64,000 bases of DNA from Neisseria dumasiana (GTDB lineage: Bacteria > Pseudomonadota > Gammaproteobacteria > Burkholderiales > Neisseriaceae): NCBI RefSeq assembly GCF_022870885.1, contig NZ_CP091509.1, positions 2,108,001-2,172,000 on the forward strand. The letters run 5' to 3'. Shown here in pieces: positions 43,878 to 53,622 of this stretch. The position numbers were made by a program, and so were the translations under genes. Position 1 is the first letter of the stretch, and each line of letters starts with the position of its first letter. The notes beneath the pieces are model-generated. The model saw only the letters and a program-made list of their open reading frames with translations, was not told the origin of the DNA and ran no database searches.

Positions 43878-45251
43878 ATGAATCCCCAAGCCATTAAACA
43901 AGCCTTTCAAGGCATACTTTCTCCCGCTGAAATTCTCGAAGACGGTTCGGCTTTGCTGACAGACCAACGCCGCCGTTATACCGGCTCTGCCGACCTTATC
44001 GTTCAACCCGCCGACGTTGCCGCTGTTCAGGCAGTGATGCGTTTTTGCTTTGAACACCGCATTCCGGTTACGCCCCAAGGAGGCAACACCGGCTTGTGCG
44101 GTGCGGCTGTTCCCTCCGGCGGCATATTGCTCAATCTCTCCAAGCTCAACCGCATACGCCATATTGAACCGGCAGATAATGCCATAACGGTAGATGCCGG
44201 TGCGGTTTTGCAATGCGTTCAAGAAGCTGCGGCCTCTGCCGGCAGGCTGTTTCCTTTGAGCCTTGCCAGCGAAGGGTCGTGCCAAATCGGCGGCAATATT
44301 GCCTGCAATGCGGGAGGGCTGAATGTGTTGCGCTACGGTGCCATGCGTGATTTGGTGCTGGGCTTGGAAGTGGTATTGCCTAACGGAGAACTTATCTCAC
44401 ATCTGCACCCTTTGCACAAAAATACCACCGGATATGATTTGCGCCATTTGTTTATCGGCAGCGAAGGGACTTTAGGCGTGATAACGGGTGCAACACTCAA
44501 ACTGTTTGCCCGCCCCCAAACCGTTGAAACCGCTTGGGTGGGGGTCGATTCCATTAAACAAGCCGTTGCACTGCTTACCGCTGTTCAAGGCAAATTTGCC
44601 GAACGCTTAACCAGTTTTGAATTGGTGAGCGGTTATGCTTTAGAGTTGTCTTCAACATTCAGCCGCATCGGCAAGCCGGTAGAATCTGCGTGGCATGTGC
44701 TGTTGGAATTAACGGATTCCATTCAGCACGAAAGCCTTACCGATTTGCTGGCGGAATTTTTGATGGCCGAGGGGTATGAAAATGCAGTCATCGCCCACTC
44801 GGAAAGCGAACGCAATGAGCTTTGGACGCTGCGCGAGAATATTTCCGCATCACAGCGCAATCTGGGCACGAGTATCAAACACGACATCGCCGTGCCGATT
44901 GCACAGGTAGCCGATTTTGTGGAACGTTGTGCCCAAGCCCTTCAGACGGCCTTTAACGATATTCGGATTGTAGTGTTCGGGCATTTGGGCGACGGCAGCC
45001 TCCATTACAATACATTTCTGCCGCATGTTTTGGACAATCAAGTGTATGAGTATGAGGACAAAGTGAACACCATCGTGTATGAACATGTTTTGGCGTGCAA
45101 CGGAACGATTGCCGCCGAACACGGCATCGGACAGGTAAAAAACCACTGGCTGCCAAGCGTGCGTACAGAAACCGAAATCGCCCTGATGCGTGCCATCAAA
45201 GCCCAGCTCGATCCTCACAACATCATGAATCCCGGCAAACTTTTGCCGTAA
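43878..45251 (+). CDS. FAD-linked D-lactate / 2-hydroxyacid dehydrogenase
   Basis: A 457-residue flavoprotein of the FAD-binding type 4 / GlcD-LdhD family. The FAD domain is visible as PVTPQGGNTGLCGAAVPSGG, ASEGSCQIGGNIACNAGG and HLFIGSEGTLGVITGA. The C-terminal substrate domain has GHLGDGSLHYN and AAEHGIGQVK with the metal-binding histidines. It probably oxidises D-lactate or another D-2-hydroxyacid at the membrane, feeding the respiratory chain. ATG 43878 fits homologues better than the TTG three codons before; a DUS lies immediately upstream. A DUS is also in frame near residue 355. Confidence 0.9.
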   Translation: MNPQAIKQAFQGILSPAEILEDGSALLTDQRRRYTGSADLIVQPADVAAVQAVMRFCFEHRIPVTPQGGNTGLCGAAVPSGGILLNLSKLNRIRHIEPADNAITVDAGAVLQCVQEAAASAGRLFPLSLASEGSCQIGGNIACNAGGLNVLRYGAMRDLVLGLEVVLPNGELISHLHPLHKNTTGYDLRHLFIGSEGTLGVITGATLKLFARPQTVETAWVGVDSIKQAVALLTAVQGKFAERLTSFELVSGYALELSSTFSRIGKPVESAWHVLLELTDSIQHESLTDLLAEFLMAEGYENAVIAHSESERNELWTLRENISASQRNLGTSIKHDIAVPIAQVADFVERCAQALQTAFNDIRIVVFGHLGDGSLHYNTFLPHVLDNQVYEYEDKVNTIVYEHVLACNGTIAAEHGIGQVKNHWLPSVRTETEIALMRAIKAQLDPHNIMNPGKLLP

Positions 45252-45265
45252 TTTTATTTCAAATC

Positions 45266-45308
45266 AAGGCCGGATAGCTTTGATACACAAGCTATCCGGC
45301 CTTATTGG
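45266..45308 (+). terminator. Terminator after the dehydrogenase gene
   Basis: AAGGCCGGATAGCTT and AAGCTATCCGGCCTT, a perfect 15-base stem with an 8-base loop, 14 bases after the stop codon. Confidence 0.9.
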
Positions 45309-45460
45309 TTAATATATGGGCATTGTGCAACATGTAGTCAATCCACACCTGCAGACTTCCAACCTGAATCAAACGCACAGCATAGTTTTCTTATTTTACG
45401 CCTGCCGACTTTCTTTTTGTAGTTGGGAAACACATTATTTTAAAAACTACATTCTGTTTC

Positions 45461-45474
45461 CTGACCTATATCAA
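45461..45474 (+). promoter_or_regulatory. Possible FNR site upstream of pflB
   Basis: CTGAC-CTAT-ATCAA has one perfect FNR half-site (ATCAA) and one imperfect half, centred 122 bases before the pflB start. No convincing -10 box lies at the right distance (TACAAA at 45492 is the nearest). Anaerobic control of pfl by FNR is known in other bacteria. The remainder of the 45252-45589 gap is AT rich with no gene. Confidence 0.4.
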
Positions 45475-45589
45475 TAAGTAATTTTATTCCATACAAATCA
45501 ACATCCAAACTTCTTGAATAAGTGCTATTCTGCCCATAACCAACAAATATGCCTATTTCTTTTCTATTTGAAAATTAAGGAGTTTGAAT

Positions 45590-47875
45590 ATGACAGCCAC
45601 CACACAAGAGCGCCCTGCCGCTTGGGCCGGTTTTCAATCGGGCGACTGGGAAAACAGCATTAATGTGCGCGATTTCATTCAGAAAAACTACACCCCTTAT
45701 GAAGGCAAAGGCGATTTCTTAGCCCCTGCCACCGAAGCCACCACCAAACTGTGGGCAGAAGTGATGGAAGGCATCAAAGTAGAAAACCGCACCCATGCAC
45801 CGTATAAAATCGATGCGCAAGTGGTTTCCGGCATTACCAGCCACGGCCCGGGCTACATCGACAAAGAGTTGGAAACCGTGGTCGGCCTGCAAACCGACGA
45901 GCCTTTAAAACGCTCCATCATGCCTTTCGGCGGCCTGAAAATGGTTCAAGATTCCTGCAAAATCTACGAAGTGGAACTGAACCCTACCGTTACCGAAATT
46001 TTCAGCAAATACCGCAAAACCCACAACCAAGGCGTGTTTGACGTTTATACGCCCGATATCCGCCGTTGTCGAAAATCAGGTGTGCTGACCGGCCTGCCCG
46101 ATGCCTATGGCCGCGGCCGTATCATCGGCGACTACCGCCGCGTTGCCTTATACGGTATCGACCGTTTGATGGCCGATAAAGTTGACCAATTCAATTCGCT
46201 GCAACCTGATTTGGAAGCCGGTAAAAACTTAGAAGATGTAATCCGCCGCCGCGAAGAAATCAACGACCAATACAAAGCATTGGCTCAAATGAAAGAAATG
46301 GCCGCAAGCTACGGCTTCGATATTTCCGGCCCGGCCAAAAATGCCCGCGAAGCCGTTCAATGGACTTACTTTGCTTATCTGGCAGCCGTGAAATCGCAAA
46401 ACGGTGCGGCCATGTCGTTCGGCCGTGTAGCCACTTTCTTGGATATTTTCATTGAGCGCGACCTGCAAAACGGTACGCTGACCGAAAGCGAAGCCCAAGA
46501 GTTGATCGACCATCTGGTGATGAAACTGCGTATGGTACGCTTCCTGCGTACGCCCGAATACGACCAATTGTTCTCAGGCGACCCGATTTGGGCAACCGAA
46601 TCCATCGGCGGTATGGGTTTGGACGGCCGCACGCTGGTTACTAAAAACAGCTTCCGCTTCCTGCATACGCTGTACAACATGGGCCCGTCTCCGGAGCCGA
46701 ATATTACCGTGTTGTGGTCTGAGCAATTGCCGGAAGGCTTCAAACATTTCTGTGCCAAAGTATCTATCGACACTTCGTCTATCCAATACGAAAACGACGA
46801 TTTGATGCGCCCCGACTTCAACAGCGACGACTACGCCATTGCCTGCTGCGTCAGCCCGATGGTGGTAGGCAAACACATGCAGTTCTTCGGTGCGCGCGCC
46901 AACTTGGCCAAAACCTTGTTGTACGCAATCAACGGCGGTGTGGACGAGAAATCGAAAGACCAAGTAGGCCCGAAATCGGAGCCGATTTTGGACGAAGTGT
47001 TGGATTTCGACACCGTGATGGCCAAAATGGACAGCTTCATGGATTGGCTGGCAACCCAATATGTTACTGCGTTGAATATTATCCACTACATGCACGATAA
47101 ATATTCATACGAGGCCGCATTGATGGCATTGCACGACCGCGACATCAAGCGCACCATGGCGTGCGGCATCGCCGGTTTGTCGGTAGCGGCCGACTCGTTA
47201 TCAGCCATCAAATACGCCAAAGTGAAACCGATCCGCGATGAAGACAATATCGCCATCGACTTTGAAATCGAAGGCGAATACCCGCAATTCGGTAACAACG
47301 ACGACCGTGTGGACGACATTGCCTGCGACTTGGTGGAACGCTTTATGAAAAAAGTGGCCACCCATCCGATGTACCGCAATGCGATTCCGACCCAATCCGT
47401 GCTGACCATCACTTCCAACGTGGTGTACGGCAAAAAAACCGGCAACACGCCCGACGGCCGCCGCGCAGGTGCTCCGTTCGGCCCGGGTGCCAACCCGATG
47501 CACGGCCGTGATGTGAACGGCGCAGTCGCTTCGTTGAGTTCGGTAGCGAAACTGCCGTTTGAATTTGCCAAAGACGGTATTTCCTACACCTTCTCGATTG
47601 TGCCGGGCGCATTGGGCAAAGACGAACAATCGCGCGAACGCAATCTGGCAGGTTTGATGGACGGCTATTTCCATCACGAAGCCGGCGAAATCGAAGGCGG
47701 CCAACACCTGAACGTGAACGTGCTCAACCGCGAAACTCTGATGGACGCGATGGAACATCCCGAGAAATATCCGCAGCTGACCATCCGCGTATCCGGCTAC
47801 GCCGTCCGCTTCAACTCGCTGACCCGCGAGCAACAGCAAGACGTGATTACCCGCACCTTTACGGCAAACATGTAA
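45590..47875 (+). CDS. pflB: Pyruvate formate-lyase
   Basis: A 761-residue glycyl-radical enzyme that splits pyruvate with CoA into acetyl-CoA and formate under low oxygen. The active-site cysteine pair is C419-C420 (AIACCVSPM), and the radical glycine is G736 in [11 protein letters not shown]. All catalytic residues are intact, and the length matches the E. coli enzyme. AAGGAG seven bases upstream fixes the ATG at 45590. It is followed by its own terminator and then the activase gene. The oxygen-sensitive enzyme suits the microaerobic lifestyle implied by the cbb3 oxidase. Confidence 0.97.
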   Translation: MTATTQERPAAWAGFQSGDWENSINVRDFIQKNYTPYEGKGDFLAPATEATTKLWAEVMEGIKVENRTHAPYKIDAQVVSGITSHGPGYIDKELETVVGLQTDEPLKRSIMPFGGLKMVQDSCKIYEVELNPTVTEIFSKYRKTHNQGVFDVYTPDIRRCRKSGVLTGLPDAYGRGRIIGDYRRVALYGIDRLMADKVDQFNSLQPDLEAGKNLEDVIRRREEINDQYKALAQMKEMAASYGFDISGPAKNAREAVQWTYFAYLAAVKSQNGAAMSFGRVATFLDIFIERDLQNGTLTESEAQELIDHLVMKLRMVRFLRTPEYDQLFSGDPIWATESIGGMGLDGRTLVTKNSFRFLHTLYNMGPSPEPNITVLWSEQLPEGFKHFCAKVSIDTSSIQYENDDLMRPDFNSDDYAIACCVSPMVVGKHMQFFGARANLAKTLLYAINGGVDEKSKDQVGPKSEPILDEVLDFDTVMAKMDSFMDWLATQYVTALNIIHYMHDKYSYEAALMALHDRDIKRTMACGIAGLSVAADSLSAIKYAKVKPIRDEDNIAIDFEIEGEYPQFGNNDDRVDDIACDLVERFMKKVATHPMYRNAIPTQSVLTITSNVVYGKKTGNTPDGRRAGAPFGPGANPMHGRDVNGAVASLSSVAKLPFEFAKDGISYTFSIVPGALGKDEQSRERNLAGLMDGYFHHEAGEIEGGQHLNVNVLNRETLMDAMEHPEKYPQLTIRVSGYAVRFNSLTREQQQDVITRTFTANM

Positions 47876-47899
47876 TCCGGTTCTGGGTTTACCGCAACA

Positions 47900-47927
47900 A
47901 TGCCGGGTTCGCAGCCCGGCATTTTTT
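47900..47927 (+). terminator. Terminator between pflB and pflA
   Basis: ATGCCGGG and CCCGGCAT with a short loop and six T. A DUS pair (from 47925, and AGGCCGTCTGAA at about 47950) follows directly. Confidence 0.88.
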
Positions 47928-48024
47928 CAGACGGCTTCAAGCAGCATCAAGGCCGTCTGAAAAAACAACCGCCACCATATAGTAAATAAACTTGTATTTG
48001 CTAAAAAACCAACAAGGCAACCCT

Positions 48025-48828
48025 ATGCAATACTACACCATCAAGGCCGAAGAAAATCCGCACCACGAAGGACACCGCGGCTACCACGGCACAGGCATTA
48101 TCCATTCCATCGAATCCTGCGGCACCGTCGACGGCCCCGGCCTGCGTTTCGTGCTGTTTATGCAAGGCTGCCTGATGCGCTGCCTCTATTGCCATAACCG
48201 CGACACTTGGGACATGCATACCGATAAGGCGCAAGAGATGACGGTGGAACAGGTGATGAAGCAGGTATTGTCTTACCGCCATTACCTGAAGGCCACCGGC
48301 GGCGGCGTAACGGCTAGCGGCGGCGAACCGTTGCTGCAATACGAATTTATCCGCGACTGGTTCAAAGCCTGTTGGGAGCACAACATCCACACCTGCCTCG
48401 ACACCAACGGATATGCGCTGCATTACGACGATATTCTCGACGATCTGCTCGACCACACTAATCTCGTAATGCTCGATTTAAAACAAATCGACCCCGAAAT
48501 CCATCAGGTGCTGGTGGGCATTCCCAACACCAAAACGCTGAAATTCGCCCGCTATCTGGCCGAGCGCAACCAGCCTACGCGGGTGCGTTATGTGCTCGTG
48601 CCGGGTTATACCGACGACGACCGTTCCGCCCACCTGCTCGGCGAGTTTATCGGCAACATGGAAAATATCGAAACCGTGGAGCTGCTGCCCTATCACGAAC
48701 TGGGCGCGCACAAATGGGAATTGTGCGGCGACGAATACAAACTTAAGGGAGTAAAGCCGCCGCCCAAAGAAACCGTGCTGCATATCAAAGAAATTCTCGA
48801 AGGCTACGGCAAGAACATTATTTATTAA
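48025..48828 (+). CDS. pflA: Pyruvate formate-lyase activating enzyme
   Basis: A 267-residue radical SAM enzyme. The cluster-binding motif is C49-x3-C53-x2-C56 (CLMRCLYCH), with [14 protein letters not shown] downstream. It makes the glycyl radical on PflB. The N-terminus (about 20 residues, rich in H and E) is longer than in E. coli PflA. ATG 48025 with AAGG is preferred over an earlier frame extension; half of a Correia-like element (TATAGTAAATAAACTT, 47978 onward) forms its leader and might carry its promoter. Confidence 0.96.
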   Translation: MQYYTIKAEENPHHEGHRGYHGTGIIHSIESCGTVDGPGLRFVLFMQGCLMRCLYCHNRDTWDMHTDKAQEMTVEQVMKQVLSYRHYLKATGGGVTASGGEPLLQYEFIRDWFKACWEHNIHTCLDTNGYALHYDDILDDLLDHTNLVMLDLKQIDPEIHQVLVGIPNTKTLKFARYLAERNQPTRVRYVLVPGYTDDDRSAHLLGEFIGNMENIETVELLPYHELGAHKWELCGDEYKLKGVKPPPKETVLHIKEILEGYGKNIIY

Positions 48829-48851
48829 GATGCCTTATATAAGGCCGTCTG

Positions 48852-49019
48852 AAAACGAGCTATGCGAGTTTCGCCAAAACGAGCTATGCGAGTTTCGCCA
48901 AAACGAGCTATGCGAGTTTCGCCAAAACGAGCTATGCGAGTTTCGCCAAAACGAGCTATGCGAGTTTCGCCAAAACGAGCTATGCGAGTTTCGCCAAAAC
49001 GAGCTATGCGAGTTTCGCT
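48852..49019. repeat. Seven tandem copies of a 24-bp repeat inside a DUS pair
   Basis: The unit is AAAACGAGCTATGCGAGTTT followed by CGCC, repeated seven times with only the last base pair changed. AGGCCGTCTGAA stands directly before the array (48842-48853) and TTTCAGACGGCC directly after (49026-49037). The period is a multiple of three and most frames are open on both strands, but no ribosome site supports translation. There are no spacers, so it is a minisatellite, not CRISPR. Confidence 0.9.
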
Positions 49020-49060
49020 CAAACCCTTTCAGACGGCCCTATCCGACCGCCCTACACACA

Positions 49061-49750
49061 TCAAAGCAATATCGGAATCAAAACCGGCACCAGTGCAGCA
49101 GTCAGCACGCCGTTGAAAATCAAACCCAAACTGGCATAAGCCGCCAGTTTGCGGCTGCGTTCGAGCGAAGCGGCAATGCCCATCGCGTGTGAAGCCGCAC
49201 CCATCGACATCCCTTGCGAAGTCGGCATGCGTATGGTGCTGACGCTCATCAGCCGGAAACCGATCATCTGCCCCATCATGCCTGCCAAAATCACCGTGGC
49301 GGCGGTAATGGCGGGAATACCGCCGATGGTGCGGGTAATCTCAATCGCAATCGGGTTGGTAACGGATTTTGCCGCCAGCGACAGCACCACTTCGTGCCCT
49401 GCCCCCATCCACTTGGCAATATACACGCCGGTCACAATGCCCGTTACGCTGCCCGCGGCTTGCGACACCACAATCGGCAACCATTGGCTGCTGATTTTCT
49501 TCCAGTTGATATACAGCGGCACCGCCAGCGACACCACCGCCGGTTTCAGCCAAAAATCAATAAACTCGGCTGCATCGTGATAGGTGGCGTAATCGATATC
49601 GAACGTTTTCAGATAAGTAATCACCACAATCGTGCTCAACACCACCGGATTGCACAAAAAACTGCCGGTTCGCGCACGCAGCACGTTGGCAATCCAATAC
49701 ACCGTTACCGTGATAAAGAGCATTAAAACGGGATGCGACAACATTTCCAT
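49061..49750 (-). CDS. lrgB: LrgB/CidB-family membrane protein
   Basis: A 229-residue protein with about seven membrane helices. The family signature lies in AAKSVTNPIAIEITRTIGGIPA and GMSMGAASHAMGIA. LrgB with LrgA modulates murein hydrolase release and cell lysis in Gram-positives; E. coli counterparts are YohK/YohJ, and some homologues move pyruvate or glycolate. GGAGG is eight bases before the chosen ATG, which overlaps the lrgA stop by one base (TAATG). The C-terminus lies close to the 24-bp repeat array. Confidence 0.92.
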   Translation of the reverse strand: MEMLSHPVLMLFITVTVYWIANVLRARTGSFLCNPVVLSTIVVITYLKTFDIDYATYHDAAEFIDFWLKPAVVSLAVPLYINWKKISSQWLPIVVSQAAGSVTGIVTGVYIAKWMGAGHEVVLSLAAKSVTNPIAIEITRTIGGIPAITAATVILAGMMGQMIGFRLMSVSTIRMPTSQGMSMGAASHAMGIAASLERSRKLAAYASLGLIFNGVLTAALVPVLIPILL

Positions 49751-50088
49751 TACCAAAACCTCCGCATCAGTTCGTGCACTTTGCCGGTAACGAACATCAC
49801 CAAAAATGTGCTGACCACGGTGGCGGTAACGATGGAGAGCAAATCGCGGCCGACGAGATCAAGATAACTCATCACCGCCACGCAAGGCGGCACGAGAAAC
49901 AGCGAAAGATTGCCCATCAGCACATCAACCATCTGCTGCAACCAAGATGTTTTCACCCAGCCGATATGCAGCGCGCCAAACAGCAAACCCATACCGATAA
50001 TGCTGCCGGGCAGCTTGATACCGCTGAAATAAATAATGGCTTCGCCTAAAGCCAAAAAGCCGAAAATAATGCTCAACGCTCTGATCAT
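49750..50088 (-). CDS. lrgA: LrgA/CidA-family holin-like protein
   Basis: A 112-residue membrane protein with four helices. GEAIIYFSGIKLPGSIIGMGLLF is the family hallmark, and LFLVPPCVAVMSYLDL follows. It resembles holins and acts together with LrgB. The start MIRALS has AGGAG twelve bases upstream, which is wide; the longer open frame runs through a DUS and is unlikely. The pair forms a two-gene operon. Possible signals controlling it are not recognisable. Confidence 0.9.
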   Translation of the reverse strand: MIRALSIIFGFLALGEAIIYFSGIKLPGSIIGMGLLFGALHIGWVKTSWLQQMVDVLMGNLSLFLVPPCVAVMSYLDLVGRDLLSIVTATVVSTFLVMFVTGKVHELMRRFW

Positions 50089-50278
50089 GATATGTGTGTT
50101 CTCCTGAAAATCCCCTGTATGGTTCCGTGTAACGCGACTTGAAGATGAGGCCGTCTGAAACCGATTGCACAAACGCAAACGAAAAGCCCCGCCCGTTTGT
50201 TAAGTTGTTAATCTGTGTAAATCATAACCCTACGCAGGCCGTCTGAAAAGGCAAAACGGCCGAAAATGCAAAAGAAAA

Positions 50279-50301
50279 ACGGAATCTGACTAAGATTCCG
50301 T
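50279..50301 (-). terminator. Terminator of the 50347-50559 gene
   Basis: ACGGAATCT and AGATTCCGT with a 5-base loop. On the minus strand it is followed by TTTTTCTTTT, so it ends transcription of the NlpC/P60 and small-protein unit. Confidence 0.8.
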
Positions 50302-50346
50302 ATTCATCGAAACAATCATTGCGCGCTTGCGGTTTAACATGCGCTT

Positions 50347-50559
50347 TTATTTGTAGGGGTTTTCCACCCCGTCTATCAAACGGTGCAGATATTCACGCAA
50401 CTGCGCTTCGCCGCACCCCATCAGCAGCGCATCTTCAAACGCATCTTGTGCCGTTTGAAAAAGCTCGGTCATGTTTTCCGTCATCACCTTGATTTTTTCG
50501 GTGCACGAAACGATTTCGCCGTCGTCGCTATACCATTTCGGCATTTCGGGCATACTCAT
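50347..50559 (-). CDS. Conserved small acidic protein, function unknown
   Basis: A 70-residue soluble protein with no recognised motif. A helical stretch (about 20-65; EKIKVMTENMTELFQTAQDAFEDALLMG) suggests a small helical bundle. It starts 11 bases after the stop of the NlpC/P60 gene and shares its terminator, so the two form a unit. GAGGTGAGCC precedes the start at a suitable distance. The arrangement resembles small regulators of peptidoglycan hydrolases, but nothing supports that directly. Confidence 0.72.
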   Translation of the reverse strand: MSMPEMPKWYSDDGEIVSCTEKIKVMTENMTELFQTAQDAFEDALLMGCGEAQLREYLHRLIDGVENPYK

Positions 50560-50570
50560 GGCGGCTCACC

Positions 50571-51155
50571 TCAATTCAAAAAGCGTGAAGGATCGTTTTT
50601 CTTTACCCTGCGGCCGAAGGCATATTTCGAGTTCCAATATTTATTGCTCAAGCTGGTGATTTCAATGCGCTTACCCGAGCGCGGCGCATGGATAAAGCGG
50701 TTGTTGCCGATATACAGCCCCACATGCGAAATACGCCCGCCGCCCATGGTTCGGAAAAACACCATATCGCCCGGCTGGAGATTGGAGCGGCTCACATGTT
50801 CGCCCATTCTCGCCTGCTCTGCCGAAGTGCGCGGCAGGCTGATCTGCATACTGCGTTTGAAAATATGCTGCATAAAACCGCTGCAATCAAAACCGGTGCT
50901 GGCCGAAGTGCCGCCGTAGCGGTAAGCCACCCCCAGCAAACCCATGGCACTGCCGATTAAATCGTCGGCATCGCGGCGGGTAATGGGCACGCTTTTTTCA
51001 TCGTTCACCACTTCAACCGCTTTATACTGCGAATTTTGCTGGCCTTGCAGGCGCAGCAGGCTCTCAATTTCATCGGCTTGCGCCGCACCCATGCCCGACA
51101 GCATCAGGCAAACGGTGGCAAAAACTGCGCTACACCATTGTTTCCATTGGTTCAT
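50571..51155 (-). CDS. Secreted NlpC/P60 peptidoglycan endopeptidase
   Basis: A 194-residue protein. Signal peptide to about residue 27 (GMGAAQA), a short linker, then an NlpC/P60 (C40) domain. The catalytic triad is visible as C91 (FDCSGF), H144 (ISHVGLYIG) and H156 (FIHAPRSG). It should cut the D-Glu to meso-DAP bond of peptide stems in the periplasm. It lacks SH3 or LysM targeting domains. AATGAATAAATG precedes the start, with no strong ribosome site. It is followed by a small acidic protein. Confidence 0.92.
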   Translation of the reverse strand: MNQWKQWCSAVFATVCLMLSGMGAAQADEIESLLRLQGQQNSQYKAVEVVNDEKSVPITRRDADDLIGSAMGLLGVAYRYGGTSASTGFDCSGFMQHIFKRSMQISLPRTSAEQARMGEHVSRSNLQPGDMVFFRTMGGGRISHVGLYIGNNRFIHAPRSGKRIEITSLSNKYWNSKYAFGRRVKKNDPSRFLN

Positions 51156-51344
51156 TTATTCATTATTCCGTAAATTTCTTTTCAGACGGCCTGAGGCATC
51201 TTTATATGTTATTCTGTGTATAGCAGTTTGACGATCAACTTCTGCATCGTCATACTCGCTGTCGAAGCATAACGGAATGTACATCAATTTTTCGTGAAAA
51301 TAACTATAGATTCTGAAATCAGCCGCTAAGATACAGCAAAAGCC

Positions 51345-52994
51345 ATGATGATTCCAACTTTACTTGCCATGCGCGATTTCTCCCGTATGCGCGAGATTAT
51401 CGCCATTCTGACCAAATACGGTTTGGGCGAATTTGTTCAGCGCATCAAACTCTCTTCACAAAGCAGCCACGAAGGCGAATCCGCGCCCGAAAGCCGCTAC
51501 ATGAGCACGCCGCGCCGGTTTCGCATGGCGTTTGAAGAGTTGGGGCCGACTTTCGTCAAACTCGGCCAAGTGCTGTCGACCCGCGTCGATATTTTCAGCG
51601 CCGAATGGATTGAAGAATTCGAGCGGCTGCAAAGCAATGTCGCACCGATTCCCACCGCCGATATCCGCACGCTGATCGAATCGCACTTGGGGCAGCCTGC
51701 CGAACAGGTATTCCGGCACATCGACCCCCAACCCATCGGCAGCGCATCGATTGCGCAAGTCCACCGTGCCGAGCTGACCAACGGCGAAACCGTAGCCGTT
51801 AAAATCAAACGCCCCGACATCGAGCCGACCATACAGGCCGATTTGCGCATTCTAACCCATCTGGCCAATCTAATCGAATCCGAAATCCCCGAAACCCGCC
51901 GCTACCAGCCCGTGCAGATGGTGCAGTATTTCGCCCGCAGCCTCGATAAAGAAACCGATTTATCCATCGAACTGCGCTATATGCAGCGGTTTGAAACCAC
52001 GTTTCAAAACCACCCGTTTATCCATATTCCCAAAGTTTATCAAGAATATTCCAACCGCCACATTCTCGTGCAGGAATACGTTTCCGACACCTTGCTGAAA
52101 GACATGCCGTCTGAAACGCTTGATGCCGCCACCCGCCGCACACTCGCCGGCCGCATTACCGACACCCTCTTCATCATGATACTCAAGCAGGGTTTCTTTC
52201 ATGCCGACCCGCACCCGGGCAATATTTTCCTCAACGGCGACGGCCGCATCACCCTGATTGATTTCGGCTTGGTCGGCCATCTCAGCAGCACCCGCCGCCG
52301 CGAAATCATCGACCTCATCAACGCCCTCACCCATCGCGACCAATTCACCATGCAGTATGTGTTGAGCAACTGGGCGCAAGGCGAGCTGCCCGATGAAAAC
52401 CTGCTCGGCGCCGACGTTTTGGAAATGCTGCTCAACTACGAGCACACGCCCATACGCGATTTACGCATCAGCCAAGTGATCAACGACATCACCCAAATCA
52501 TGCGCCGCCACGGGCTGACCCTGCCCGGCGACTTGGTGATGCTGTTCAAAACCCTGATTACCCTCGAAGGAGTAGTCAAACGGCTCGACGGCAGCACCGA
52601 ACTGCTGGAACAGGCCAAGCCGATTGTGGCGGAAGTGTTCGGCGAACGCGCGTCGCCCGAACACATACTGCGTAAAAGCAAAATGCACGCCCAAACCATC
52701 GTGCAGGCGCTCGACGAATTGCCGCAAAACCTCTTCCGCCTCAGCCGCCGCCTGCAAAAAGGCCAAGTGGGGCTGAATATCGACTTCAAGCATTTCGACC
52801 AACTCAGCCACCAAATCGACCGCGCCACCAACCGCCTGACCATGGGCATTGTTACTGCCGCGCTGATCATCGGCTCGTCTATCGTGATGAGCATCGAAAC
52901 CGGCCCGAAATTTATCGGCTTTATCGGCTACCTGCTGGCCTTTGCCAACAGCGTGTGGATTATTTGGTCGATTTGGCGGTCGGGCAAACATTAA
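51345..52994 (+). CDS. ubiB: UbiB, ubiquinone-biosynthesis ATPase/kinase-like protein
   Basis: A 549-residue ABC1/ADCK family member. The KxGQ motif (FVKLGQVLSTR, about 70-80), SASIAQVHRA, the VAVKIKRP lysine, the FHADPHPGNIF catalytic-like loop and LIDFGLVG (DFG-like) are intact. Two C-terminal membrane helices (about 500-545) anchor it. UbiB is needed for efficient ubiquinone synthesis and lipid-phase handling of intermediates. Transcribed alone and closed by a long DUS palindrome. The 188 bases upstream hold its promoter; nothing else is recognised there. Confidence 0.95.
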   Translation: MMIPTLLAMRDFSRMREIIAILTKYGLGEFVQRIKLSSQSSHEGESAPESRYMSTPRRFRMAFEELGPTFVKLGQVLSTRVDIFSAEWIEEFERLQSNVAPIPTADIRTLIESHLGQPAEQVFRHIDPQPIGSASIAQVHRAELTNGETVAVKIKRPDIEPTIQADLRILTHLANLIESEIPETRRYQPVQMVQYFARSLDKETDLSIELRYMQRFETTFQNHPFIHIPKVYQEYSNRHILVQEYVSDTLLKDMPSETLDAATRRTLAGRITDTLFIMILKQGFFHADPHPGNIFLNGDGRITLIDFGLVGHLSSTRRREIIDLINALTHRDQFTMQYVLSNWAQGELPDENLLGADVLEMLLNYEHTPIRDLRISQVINDITQIMRRHGLTLPGDLVMLFKTLITLEGVVKRLDGSTELLEQAKPIVAEVFGERASPEHILRKSKMHAQTIVQALDELPQNLFRLSRRLQKGQVGLNIDFKHFDQLSHQIDRATNRLTMGIVTAALIIGSSIVMSIETGPKFIGFIGYLLAFANSVWIIWSIWRSGKH

Positions 52995-53040
52995 AGTTTG
53001 TTTATCGGTGCATATATAAACCGTTCTCTTTAAATATAAA

Positions 53041-53087
53041 CAGCAATGAGGCCGTCTGAAAAACTGTTTTCAGACGGCCTCATTGCT
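53041..53087. terminator. Extended DUS palindrome after ubiB
   Basis: CAGCAATGAGGCCGTCTGAA pairs with its complement over about 22 bases around a 3-base loop, between ubiB and a convergent small gene. Bidirectional. Confidence 0.88.
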
Positions 53088-53101
53088 GAAATAATGACCC
53101 A

Positions 53102-53311
53102 CTACGCCAGCCATTTCCATTTCGCCGTGCGCTTTACCGCATGATAAGCAATCAGCATCGACCATGTAAAAACACAGCCATTCACCCAATTGTTACCAAT
53201 TGAACGCGCCGCGAGCCAATCCGATAAAAAACGGTCGGCAATGTAATACTGCAAGCGCATCAAAATAAACATAAGGAAAACAAATAAAAAAAATTGCCGC
53301 CAGTTATTCAT
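53102..53311 (-). CDS. Small two-helix membrane protein, possible immunity protein
   Basis: A 69-residue protein with two membrane segments (about 6-24 and 44-59) and a positively charged C-terminus (VKRTAKWKWLA). The start at MNNWRQ is chosen because AGAGGA lies six bases upstream; longer starts are possible. It follows a peptide gene whose product has a double-glycine leader. Small two-helix proteins beside such peptides are often bacteriocin immunity proteins; that role here is an inference with no sequence match behind it. Confidence 0.6.
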   Translation of the reverse strand: MNNWRQFFLFVFLMFILMRLQYYIADRFLSDWLAARSIGNNWVNGCVFTWSMLIAYHAVKRTAKWKWLA

Positions 53312-53399
53312 AACTTTTCCTCTCATAGCCTTTCTTATTTTAAGGTGCAAAGACAATACTTTTTACAACAAGCAATGTCTTTGCGCTTTAAATTACGAT

Positions 53400-53622
53400 T
53401 TAATAATCGGTTCCGGCTTTATTGTTTGAATTCGGCCCGGTTAAGCCGTGCTCGATTTCAAAAATAGGTCTCCTATTATAGGGAGAAGCAAGATTTCCTG
53501 CCAAACCTCCCCAACCAGCCCGCCCTTGTCCTGCAACAGATGCTGCTTTGCTAACCTCATCATAGCGAGCAGCTCCCATTCTTCCACCAACAACAAGCTC
53601 TAAGTCTTTCAAATTCCATCAT
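53400..53622 (-). pseudogene. Double-glycine (class II bacteriocin-like) peptide, frameshifted
   Basis: AAGGAG is followed at 7 bases by ATG-ATG-GAA-TTT (from 53622). In that frame translation ends after 20 codons. Removing one base after GAATTT joins it to KDLELVVGG, giving MMEFKDLELVVGG, the pattern of a double-glycine leader (acidic/hydrophobic spacing, then GG). About 60 residues follow, rich in G, A and N (RMGAARYDEVSKAAS, GQGRAGWGGLAGNL). A TTG start inside the second frame is too far (17 bases) from the ribosome site. Either the gene is a one-base-frameshift remnant or the sequence has an error. Confidence 0.5.

Noticed and set aside
48842..49037. The seven-copy repeat as a CRISPR array
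   Set aside because: Units are contiguous with no unique spacers and no cas genes are present.
48825..49192. Repetitive proteins on either strand of the 24-bp array
   Set aside because: They exist only because the period is a multiple of three; no ribosome site or homology supports them.
53400..53612. TTG at 53612 as the true start of the small peptide
   Set aside because: It is 17 bases from the only ribosome site, and an ATG at the right distance is in the other frame.
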